64,000 nucleotides of DNA from Streptomyces sp. NBC_01298 (lineage in GTDB: Bacteria; Actinomycetota; Actinomycetes; Streptomycetales; Streptomycetaceae): assembly GCF_035978755.1 (NCBI RefSeq), contig NZ_CP108414.1:7936001-8000000 (forward strand), written 5' to 3'. Of the stretch, positions 24,637 to 31,957 are shown piece by piece (within the stretch, counting starts at the first letter, position 1; every line of letters begins with the position of its first letter). The notes beneath the pieces are model-generated. The model had not been told where the DNA came from. It was given only the letters and a program-made list of their open reading frames with translations, and did no database searches. The position numbers and the translations under genes are program-made.

Positions 24637-26985
24637 ATGGCCCAGCGCCCCGGTGTGCCGACCGCGCCAGAGCTCCTCCTGGAAACGGACAGGGGCTCCA
24701 CCGAGATGAGCCCCCGCCGGACGTACCACGTCGGGCGGGACCCCCTCTGCGAGATCTGCCTCGACGACGCCCGCGTCTCCTGGCACCACGCGGTGCTGCG
24801 CCCGGACGGCGACCACTGGACGCTGGAGGACGAGGACAGCACCAACGGCACGTGGGTCGACGGCCACCGCGTCCACGAGTGGGCCGTCGGCGTCGGCAGC
24901 GAGCTGCGCTTCGGCAGCGCCGCCGACGGACCGCGCGTCCGCTTCGCCGAACCCGCCACCACCTCCCGGCCCTCCTCGGTCTCCCGCCCGGACATGACCA
25001 GCACCTTCCGGCAGCCGACCTCGGTCCGCCCGCTGGCCGACCGGGCCGAGGTCCGCATCGGCCGCGCCCCCGACAGCGACCTCGTCATCGACGACCTCGT
25101 CGTCTCCCGCCACCACGCCGAACTGCGCGCCCGCCCCGGCGGCGGGTACGAGATCGTGGACCTGGGCAGCCACAACGGCACCTACCTCAACGGCGCCCGC
25201 CTCACCGGGGCCGCCGCCATCGGCGAGGGCGACATCGTCGGCATCGGCCACTCCGCCTTCTGCCTGGTCGGCGACCAGTTGCAGGAGTACGTGGACACCG
25301 GCGAGGTCTCCCTCGACGTCCAGGACCTCGGCGTGGCCGTGGACAACGGCCGCAAGACCCTCCTCGACCACGTCTCCTTCCCCGTCGGCGCGACCTCACT
25401 GCTCGCGGTGGTGGGCCCCAGCGGCGCCGGCAAGTCCACCCTGCTCGGCGCGCTGACCGGCCTGCGCCCCGCCGACCACGGCACCGTCTTCTACGACGGC
25501 CGCGACCTCTACCGGGACTACGCCGAACTGCGCAGCCGCATCGGCCTCGTCCCGCAGGACGACATCCTGCACGCCCAGCTCACCGTGCGCCGCGCGCTGG
25601 CCTACGCCGCCGAGCTGCGCTTCCCGCAGGACACCGCCAAGGCCGAACGCGAGGCCCGGGTCGACGAGGTGATCGGCGAACTCGGCCTCCAGCAGCGCGC
25701 CGACCAGCCCATCCACAGCCTCTCCGGAGGCCAGCGCAAACGGGTCTCCGTCGCCCTGGAACTGCTGACGAAGCCCTCCCTGCTCTTCCTGGACGAACCC
25801 ACCTCCGGGCTCGACCCGGGCATGGACCGCTCGGTGATGAACATGCTGCGCGGCCTCGCCGACGACGGCCGCACGGTCATCGTCGTCACCCACAGCGTGC
25901 TCAACCTGAGCGTCTGCGACCGCCTCCTGGTCCTCGCGCCCGGCGGCCGCATCGCCTACTACGGACCTCCCGACGAGGCGCTCGGCTTCTTCGGCTTCGA
26001 CCAGTGGCCCGAGGCCTTCGAAGCCTTCGAGAACGAGCGCGAGCGCGACTGGGCCGGGGAGCACCGGGCCTCACCGCTGTACGGCCGCTACGTCGACGTC
26101 GCCGGCCGGGTCCCGGCCGCGGGAATCGACGCATGGGCCGCGGGCATCCCGCCGAAGCCGCCGCCCAAGGCACAGAGCTGGGGTTCACAGCTCTCCACCC
26201 TGATCCGCCGGTACGCCGCCGTGCTCAGCGCCGACCGCACCTTCCTGATCATCATGGTCGCCCTGCCCTTCGTCATGGGCGCCATGGCCAGGGCCCTGGC
26301 CGGCAGCGAACTCAACGCGGAGACGGCCCTCAACGCCCTGTTCATCCTGTGCGTGGGCGGGGTCCTGACCGGAGCCGCCAACGCCGTCCGCGAACTGGTC
26401 AAGGAACGCGTCATCTACCAGCGCGAACGCGCCGTGGGGCTCTCCCGGTCGGCCTACCTGATGTCCAAGGTGGTGGTCCTCGGCGCCATCACCGTGGGGC
26501 AGGCCGTGGTCCTCACCCTGGTCGGTCTCGCCGGGGTCAAGACCAACGCCCCCGGCGGCAAGGGCCTCTTCATGCCCCCGCTGATCGAGATCACCCTCGT
26601 CGTCGCCCTGCTGTCCGTCACCGCCATGGTGCTCGGGCTGCTGATCTCCGCCCTGGTGACCAAGGAAGAGGTCACCATGCCGCTGCTGGTCCTGCTCACC
26701 ATCGTGCAGGTCGTCTTCTGCGGCTCCCTGCTGAAACTCACCGGGGTCCCCGTCATCGAACAGTTCGCCTGGTTCGTGCCGGCCCGCTGGGCCATGGGGG
26801 CGATGTCGGCCACCATCGACATCGGCGCCATCGTGCCCGGCAAGATCACGCAGGACCCGATGTTCGACCACAAGCGCGGTCTGTGGCTCACGGAGGTGGC
26901 GGCGCTCGCCGGCCTGGCCGTGCTCTTCGGCTTCCTCGTGGGCCGGGTGCTGCGCCGCCACGAGCCGGCCGTCATGCGGAAGTAG
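24637..26985 (+). CDS. Double-FHA ABC transporter (ATPase and permease in one chain)
   Basis: A 782-residue protein: FHA domain 1 (about 25-100: YHVGRD, SWHHAVL, DSTNGTWV), FHA domain 2 (about 135-215: VRIGRAPDSD, SRHHAEL, SHNGTYLNG), an ABC-2 type ATPase (about 225-450: Walker A GPSGAGKST, signature LSGGQRKRVSVALELL, Walker B LLFLDEPTSG) and a membrane part with about six helices (about 535-775). FHA domains bind phosphothreonine, so the exporter is expected to dock with proteins phosphorylated by a Ser/Thr kinase. A kinase gene lies two genes downstream in the same operon. The transported substrate is unknown. Confidence 0.92.
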   Translation: MAQRPGVPTAPELLLETDRGSTEMSPRRTYHVGRDPLCEICLDDARVSWHHAVLRPDGDHWTLEDEDSTNGTWVDGHRVHEWAVGVGSELRFGSAADGPRVRFAEPATTSRPSSVSRPDMTSTFRQPTSVRPLADRAEVRIGRAPDSDLVIDDLVVSRHHAELRARPGGGYEIVDLGSHNGTYLNGARLTGAAAIGEGDIVGIGHSAFCLVGDQLQEYVDTGEVSLDVQDLGVAVDNGRKTLLDHVSFPVGATSLLAVVGPSGAGKSTLLGALTGLRPADHGTVFYDGRDLYRDYAELRSRIGLVPQDDILHAQLTVRRALAYAAELRFPQDTAKAEREARVDEVIGELGLQQRADQPIHSLSGGQRKRVSVALELLTKPSLLFLDEPTSGLDPGMDRSVMNMLRGLADDGRTVIVVTHSVLNLSVCDRLLVLAPGGRIAYYGPPDEALGFFGFDQWPEAFEAFENERERDWAGEHRASPLYGRYVDVAGRVPAAGIDAWAAGIPPKPPPKAQSWGSQLSTLIRRYAAVLSADRTFLIIMVALPFVMGAMARALAGSELNAETALNALFILCVGGVLTGAANAVRELVKERVIYQRERAVGLSRSAYLMSKVVVLGAITVGQAVVLTLVGLAGVKTNAPGGKGLFMPPLIEITLVVALLSVTAMVLGLLISALVTKEEVTMPLLVLLTIVQVVFCGSLLKLTGVPVIEQFAWFVPARWAMGAMSATIDIGAIVPGKITQDPMFDHKRGLWLTEVAALAGLAVLFGFLVGRVLRRHEPAVMRK

Positions 26986-26990
26986 CCGCG

Positions 26991-27644
26991 ATGACCAGCC
27001 CCGGCCAAGCCGCGGAATTCCGGCCCACCCACATCGTCCCGCAGGACGGACTCCCCGCGTGGGAGACCCCGGACCTGTCGCGTCCCACGGTGCCCCTGGA
27101 CGCCTTCCTGCCCGTACGGCTGCTGTCCCGGCGCGGGGAATGGGGGGAGATCCTGTGCGCCAACGGCTGGTCCGCCTGGGTGGACGGACGCCTCCTCCTC
27201 GCCGTGCCGCAGCCCCCGCCGACCGGCGGGCGCCCGCTGACCCGCGTCGAGGACCCGCAGCCGCTGCTCACCCGGTGCGCCGAGGAACTGGAGCGCTACC
27301 GGCGGGCCGTCACCGACCTCGCGGCCGGGCGGCTCGACCCCGAATCCTTCCGGCGGTCCCTGCGGGGACTGCGCGTCGGCGTCGTCGTCGACGGGGAGTC
27401 CGTGTGGCTCTACGACGAGACGGCGGGACGGTGGATGTACGGGGACGGGAGCCGTCTGGCCACCTACGCGGTCGTCGCGGGACCCGGTGCCTCACCCGCG
27501 CCGCAGTCACCGCCGCGGGAAGCCGACACCGAGGGCCAGGGCGACGTAAGAGACGTTCCGCGTGCTCCGGATGCTCCGCATGCTCCGGAGGTTCCGCACG
27601 AGCCCACGAAGATCGTGCGGCTGCCCGGGCCCGAGGCGCGCTGA
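26991..27644 (+). CDS. Conserved protein of the FHA-ABC/kinase operon, function unknown
   Basis: A 217-residue soluble protein. The N-terminal part (about 28-75: LPVRLLSRRGEWGEILCANGWSAWVDGR) looks like a small beta-barrel of SH3 type. A second part (about 95-160) contains GESVWLYDETAGRWMYGDG. The last 50 residues are Pro/Ala/His-rich with a 9-bp repeat (DNA 27564-27599) and end PTKIVRLPGPEAR; the Thr there could be a phosphorylation site. Only 5 bp separate it from the transporter upstream and its stop overlaps the kinase start, so it belongs to one operon. It may link kinase and transporter. Confidence 0.7.
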   Translation: MTSPGQAAEFRPTHIVPQDGLPAWETPDLSRPTVPLDAFLPVRLLSRRGEWGEILCANGWSAWVDGRLLLAVPQPPPTGGRPLTRVEDPQPLLTRCAEELERYRRAVTDLAAGRLDPESFRRSLRGLRVGVVVDGESVWLYDETAGRWMYGDGSRLATYAVVAGPGASPAPQSPPREADTEGQGDVRDVPRAPDAPHAPEVPHEPTKIVRLPGPEAR

Positions 27645-28630
27645 TGGCCTCCGATCCGGCCGCGGAGCCGTTCCGCGGGCGCGAGTCCGACCTGCGGGGG
27701 CGGCGGATCGCCGGGTACGTGGTGGAGGCCGAGATCGGGCGCGGGGGGATGGCGGTCGTGTACCGCGCGCACGACGTACGCCTGGACCGGACGGTTGCGC
27801 TGAAGCTCCTCGCGCCCGAACTGGCGCGCAACGACGTCTTCCGGCAGCGGTTCGCGCACGAGTCGAAGGTGGCGGCGGCCATCGACCACCCGCACATCGT
27901 GCCCGTCTTCGAGGCGGGGGAGACCGACGGGATGCTGTACATCGCCATGCGGTACGTGCCCGGACAGGACCTGCGGGCCATGCTGGACCGGACGGGCCCG
28001 CTGCCGGTGGACGCGGCGGCCCGCATCGCCGGCCAGGTCGCCTCGGCCCTGGACGCGGCGCACGCCCACGACCTCGTGCACCGGGACGTGAAACCCGGCA
28101 ACATCCTGGTCGCGGGCGGTACCGACAGCGAACACCCCGAGCACGTCTACCTGACGGACTTCGGCCTGACGAAGAAGTCGCTGTCGCTGACCGGGTTCAC
28201 GAGCGTCGGACAGTTCGTCGGCACCCTCGACTACGTGGCACCCGAGCAGATCGCCGGGAAGCCCGTCGACGGGCGGTGCGACGTCTACAGCCTGGGGTGC
28301 GTGGTCTACGAGATGATGGCCGGCGTCCCGCCGTTCCAGCGGGACGAGGACATGGCGCTGCTGTGGGCCCACCAGTACGATCCGCCACCGCCGCTGACCT
28401 CGCTGAGGCCCGATCTCCCGCCGGGGGTGGACGAGGTGCTGGCCCGCGCCCTCGCGAAGGCGCCCGAGGACCGGTGGGGGAGCTGCCTGGAATTCACGGG
28501 GGCGCTGCGCCGTGCGGGCGCGGGCGAGGGCCCGGGCGTCGGTGTGGCGGCCTTCGTCCGCGCGCCGGCCGCGGGGGCGTCGGACGGGCCGCCACCGCCA
28601 CCGCCCCGGTGGGCCCTTCCGGTGTTCTAG
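27644..28630 (+). CDS. Soluble Ser/Thr protein kinase
   Basis: A 328-residue Hanks-type kinase: glycine loop IGRGGMAVVY (31-40), Lys54, HRDVKPGN (146-153), DFG (172-174), then GTLDYVAPEQ and DVYSLGCVVYE. No membrane helix follows; the chain ends in a short Pro-rich tail. It starts with a TGATG overlap with the previous gene. Its natural phosphorylation target is probably the FHA transporter or the unknown protein of the same operon. Its stop codon (28628-28630) lies only 5 bp before the IS630 insertion, so the original tail may have been longer or different. Confidence 0.88.
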   Translation: MASDPAAEPFRGRESDLRGRRIAGYVVEAEIGRGGMAVVYRAHDVRLDRTVALKLLAPELARNDVFRQRFAHESKVAAAIDHPHIVPVFEAGETDGMLYIAMRYVPGQDLRAMLDRTGPLPVDAAARIAGQVASALDAAHAHDLVHRDVKPGNILVAGGTDSEHPEHVYLTDFGLTKKSLSLTGFTSVGQFVGTLDYVAPEQIAGKPVDGRCDVYSLGCVVYEMMAGVPPFQRDEDMALLWAHQYDPPPPLTSLRPDLPPGVDEVLARALAKAPEDRWGSCLEFTGALRRAGAGEGPGVGVAAFVRAPAAGASDGPPPPPPRWALPVF

Positions 28631-28632
28631 GC

Positions 28633-29724
28633 CTAGTGACCTGAGTCAGAGATTCGGTGGCAGTAGGCGGCGACTTTGTCGAGGATCTCGTCGGCTGTCT
28701 TCGTCCAGAGGAAGGGCTTGGGCTGGTCGTTCCAGTCGGCCAGCCATGAACGGATGTCGCGCTCGAGAGCCTGGACGGAGCGGTGGACTCCACGCTTGAG
28801 CTTCTTCTGGGTGAGCTCGGCGAACCACCGCTCCACCAGGTTCAGCCACGACGCACTCGTCGGTGTGAAGTGCAGGTGGAACCGCGGGTGTGCCAGCAGC
28901 CATTTCTTGATGTCCGGCGTCTTGTGGGTCGCATAGTTGTCGAGGATCAGATGGATCTGAAGATCCGCCGGCACTTCTTTGTCGATCTTGGCCAGGAACT
29001 TCTTGAACTCGGCGGCCCGGTGGCGGCGGTGGAGAGACCCGATGACCTTGCCGGTGGCGACCTCCAGGGCCGCGAAGAGGGTGGTTGTGCCGGCGCGGAT
29101 GTAGTCGTGACTGCGGCGCTCTGGAACGCCAGGCATCATCGGCAGGACCGGCTGGGACCGGTCCAGGGCCTGGATCTGCGACTTCTCGTCCACGCAGAGG
29201 ACCAGAGCCTTCTCCGGCGGGTCCAGGTAGAGGCCGACCACGTCGCGGACCTTGTCGATGAACAGCGGGTCCGTCGACAGCTTGAACGTCTGCGAACGAT
29301 GCGGAGCCAGCGCGAACGCCCGCCAGATCCTTGAGACGGTCGACTGCGACATTCCCGTGGCCGCGGCCATCGACCTCGTCGACCAGTGCGTCGCGTTCTT
29401 CGGCGTCTCTTCCAGTGTTTTGACGATCACCCGCTCGACATCAGCGTCGGTGATCTTCCGCGGGACACCCGGCCGCGGCTCGTCGCCCAGCCCGTCCAGG
29501 CCGTGCTCCAGAAACCGCCGCCGCCAGGTGCGGACCGTGTCCGGCGCGATCCCAAGCCGCCGCGAAACTTCCATCACCGAATGCCCGCCCGCGCACTCCA
29601 GCACGATCCGCGACCGCTGAGCCAGAGCCTGAGCTGTCGAACGACGACGTAACCAGCCCTCCAGCACAGCACGCTGGGCATCAGTCACCGACAACGGCGG
29701 AATCTTCGGACCGGGACGACTCAT
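28633..29724 (-). CDS. IS630 family transposase
   Basis: A 363-residue DDE transposase: two N-terminal helix-turn-helix regions (about 10-70, 110-145), then the catalytic residues in LCVDEKSQIQ, LILDNYATHKT and SWLNLVERWFAEL. The frame is intact. The stop codon TAG (28635-28633) uses the TA target duplication plus one flanking host base, so the reading frame closes outside the element. Codon use is less GC-rich than in neighbours (for example ATC/AAG/GTT-rich stretches), fitting recent arrival. Confidence 0.93.
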   Translation of the reverse strand: MSRPGPKIPPLSVTDAQRAVLEGWLRRRSTAQALAQRSRIVLECAGGHSVMEVSRRLGIAPDTVRTWRRRFLEHGLDGLGDEPRPGVPRKITDADVERVIVKTLEETPKNATHWSTRSMAAATGMSQSTVSRIWRAFALAPHRSQTFKLSTDPLFIDKVRDVVGLYLDPPEKALVLCVDEKSQIQALDRSQPVLPMMPGVPERRSHDYIRAGTTTLFAALEVATGKVIGSLHRRHRAAEFKKFLAKIDKEVPADLQIHLILDNYATHKTPDIKKWLLAHPRFHLHFTPTSASWLNLVERWFAELTQKKLKRGVHRSVQALERDIRSWLADWNDQPKPFLWTKTADEILDKVAAYCHRISDSGH

Positions 29725-29758
29725 GCCGAACTAACGACAAACCTCAGACTCAGGTCAC
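28636..29758. mobile_element. Complete IS630-family insertion sequence with TA duplication
   Basis: A 1123-bp element with inverted ends that begin GTGACCTGAGTC on both sides (28636-28647 and the complement ending at 29758), continuing with partial similarity to about 19 bp. It is flanked by TA at 28634-28635 and 29759-29760, the usual IS630 target duplication. It carries one intact transposase and is probably active or recently active. The site is surrounded by CTAGGC/GCCTAG sequence. Confidence 0.88.
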
Positions 29759-29762
29759 TAGC

Positions 29763-29931
29763 CTAGGCCGTCTCTTTCGGATCTTGCCGGCCGAGTCCGC
29801 GGCGTCTGGTGCCGTGCCTGGGCGTGCTGTCGGGGCGCTCGCGTGCTGGGTGTACGTGGTCGCCTCGGCAGTGCGGCCAGGCGCGGTGCCAGGCGTCGCG
29901 GGCCCGGCAAGATCCGAAAGAGACGGCCTAG
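29763..29931. mobile_element. 169-bp MITE-like element with perfect 28-bp inverted ends
   Basis: The ends at 29763-29790 and 29904-29931 are exact inverted copies (CTAGGCCGTCTCTTTCGG and on to CCGG). CTAG at both outer edges may be the target duplication, as IS5-family elements make. The 113 bp between carry no coding sense, so it must be moved by a transposase made elsewhere. It lies 4 bp beyond the IS630 copy and supplies the stop codon of the neighbouring gene. Confidence 0.75.
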
Positions 29932-30308
29932 TCCTCCGCCGGGGACGGCGCGCACACGACGTGGGCCGTGATCTCGGCGTGGGCGGCGGAAGCGTACCAG
30001 CCCCTGCGGCCGTCCTCGGCCACGACGGGGTGGGAGGCCAGGACGGTGTGCCGGAGCGTGCCGTCGCGGCCGTGGTCCCAGTGGGTGGTGGAGTACCCGC
30101 CGGACTGCACGGCGGTGCCGCGCGGACAGAACACCCTGCTGACGGAGACGGCCTGGGCGGAGGCGTCCTTGCGGCCGGTGTCGCCGGAGAGGTGGCGGGC
30201 GCCGGGGCCGGTCGCCTGGGTGGGGAGGGCCGTGCAGAGGGTCAGGGCGAGCGCGGAGAGGGCGATCAGGCCAGCGGCGTGGAGCGGCCGGAACAGGCCT
30301 TTGGTCAT
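29928..30308 (-). CDS. Small secreted protein
   Basis: A 126-residue protein with a signal peptide (hydrophobic stretch about 11-28, cleavage near ALPTQA-TG). The mature part of about 95 residues has two cysteines (in RVFCPRG and HVVCAPS), likely one disulfide, and a VQSGGYSTTHW stretch. I do not recognise the family. The stop codon TAG is provided by the inner CTAG of the MITE-like element, so its original C-terminus may have been altered. An alternative GTG start lies 6 bp upstream. Confidence 0.6.
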   Translation of the reverse strand: MTKGLFRPLHAAGLIALSALALTLCTALPTQATGPGARHLSGDTGRKDASAQAVSVSRVFCPRGTAVQSGGYSTTHWDHGRDGTLRHTVLASHPVVAEDGRRGWYASAAHAEITAHVVCAPSPAED

Positions 30309-30434
30309 GTTCACGGAGACGAGCGTGTCATGCGGAAACGATCCCCCGATGAGCCGATTTGCGACTGTTCACTCGAACGGCGCAACGGGTGGGGGAGGGA
30401 GGTGGTGGGCGCGGGCAGGCCGGTCGGCGGCCTG

Positions 30435-31748
30435 TCAGCGGCCGGTGGGAGTGGTGGGGCCGGCGGGCCGGGCGGGCTCGGCGGGGGACCGGCGGCCGGG
30501 TTCGTTGCGGCGGCGCCGGGGGAGCAGGGCGCCGAGGAAGCCCGCGACCGCCCCGGCCAGGAAGGCGAACCCGACCGTACGCCAGAGCAGCGGGCGGAGC
30601 TCCACCTCGCCGAGGTCGCTCGCGTCGCCGATGCCCAGCAGGGAGAGCCCGAACTGGGCCTGGATCCGGGCCAGCAGGCACACCACCAGGGTGCCCAGGG
30701 CGAGCGCCACGGCCAGGTGGAGCGCGTGCTGCCAGGGGCGGACGTGCGCGGGGGAACGGGTGGCGGCCAGCGCGCCGGCGCCGAGCAGCAGGACGACGGC
30801 GAGCACCACGAGCCACCACGCCCGGGAGTCCCGCTCCGCGAGGGAGGCCACGTCGATGGTGGACAGGTCCGGGGCGGAGCCCTGGCCGGTCGCGCGCAGC
30901 ACCTCGTCCAGGACCTTCGGTACGGGGAGCCCGAACGGCCCCTCGGCCTGGCCCTCCCAGGCCCCGCCGAAGCCGAGGGTCAGGGCGGGCCAGACCAGGT
31001 TGGGCAGGCCCAGCAGGACCACCGCCAGGGTGCGGTCCGCGTGCCCGCGGGTCCCCGCCACCACCAGGCCGACGCCGATCCCGATCACGACGTACGCGAG
31101 GAGCAGCGCGACGACCGCGAAGGCCGCGGGGCGCACCGCCGCGTGGAAGCGGACCAGACCCGCCGGGAGCGGCGCGCGCCGGGACACCAGCAGGGAGATC
31201 AGCAACAGGCCCAGGATCCAGAGCAGTCCGAAGCCGAGACTGGCGGGGATCGCGGCCTCGAAGCCCACCGTCGGGCCGGCGTCGAGGACTTCGCCGATGT
31301 CGCCGAGGACCGAATCGCCGGTGGAGACCGCGAAGTTCTGGCGGGACAGCAGGGCGACACCGGTCAGCGCCACCAGCCACAGGAGCACCAAGGGCACCGC
31401 GCGGGCGAGGAGTTCGCGGGCCCCGGCCACGGCCCGGTTGTGCAGGGGGCGCAGGAAGAGCCAGCCGACGGTCAGTGCGCCCGCCAGGCTGACGGAGAGG
31501 GGGAGCACGGACAGGCTCGCGTCGGCATCCGCCAGGAAGCCGGCCCCGCCCGTCACCTCGACCGAGCCGCCCGCCGCCATCAGGACGACGACGGCCACCA
31601 CGTGCGGGAACGCGCCGCCGGGCAGCTCACCGGCGCCGGCCAGGGCGAGCCCCGCGGAGGCCACCACGGCCATCACCACGAAGCCCGCGAGGACCGCGAC
31701 GAGGGCGTCGCGCCAGGCTCGCGCGACCGGTGCCGTTGTAGGGCTCAC
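30435..31748 (-). CDS. Streptophobe family polytopic membrane protein
   Basis: A 437-residue protein with about ten hydrophobic helices. Conserved pieces remembered from the streptophobe family are all present: LPGGAFP near 42, LFLRPLHNRAVAGA near 97, VSRRAPLP near 190, VLLGLPNLVWPAL, FGLPVPKVLDEVLR and LGIGDASDLGEVELRP. The family is confined to streptomycetes and has no known function. The start is a GTG at 31748. It is divergent from the DUF6777 gene, which is often seen with membrane proteins of this type. Confidence 0.82.
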   Translation of the reverse strand: MSPTTAPVARAWRDALVAVLAGFVVMAVVASAGLALAGAGELPGGAFPHVVAVVVLMAAGGSVEVTGGAGFLADADASLSVLPLSVSLAGALTVGWLFLRPLHNRAVAGARELLARAVPLVLLWLVALTGVALLSRQNFAVSTGDSVLGDIGEVLDAGPTVGFEAAIPASLGFGLLWILGLLLISLLVSRRAPLPAGLVRFHAAVRPAAFAVVALLLAYVVIGIGVGLVVAGTRGHADRTLAVVLLGLPNLVWPALTLGFGGAWEGQAEGPFGLPVPKVLDEVLRATGQGSAPDLSTIDVASLAERDSRAWWLVVLAVVLLLGAGALAATRSPAHVRPWQHALHLAVALALGTLVVCLLARIQAQFGLSLLGIGDASDLGEVELRPLLWRTVGFAFLAGAVAGFLGALLPRRRRNEPGRRSPAEPARPAGPTTPTGR

Positions 31749-31846
31749 ACTGCCACCGTAGGCAGCTCCGCTTGCGGCCACCACCCGGACGGCGCACACA
31801 ATGGTCGCCAGGAGTGCATGAAATCCGGAGATTTCCGCTGATGACC

Positions 31847-31875
31847 CGCGGAAGTTCCATAACGGAACGTCCGCG
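31847..31875. promoter_or_regulatory. Inverted repeat in the streptophobe/DUF6777 divergent region
   Basis: Arms CGCGGAAGTTCC (31847-31858) and GGAACGTCCGCG (31864-31875) pair with one mismatch around ATAAC. A smaller palindrome GAAATC-CGGA-GATTTC is at 31820-31835. Either may be an operator or a 5' UTR hairpin of the DUF6777 gene starting at 31958. Confidence 0.5.
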
Positions 31876-31957
31876 GAGCACCGTACGAAGGACACGAAGG
31901 GTCCGCAGCGGAGCATCCACAGGGGACCGGAACCCCTCCGCCTGGGAAGAAGAGCCC

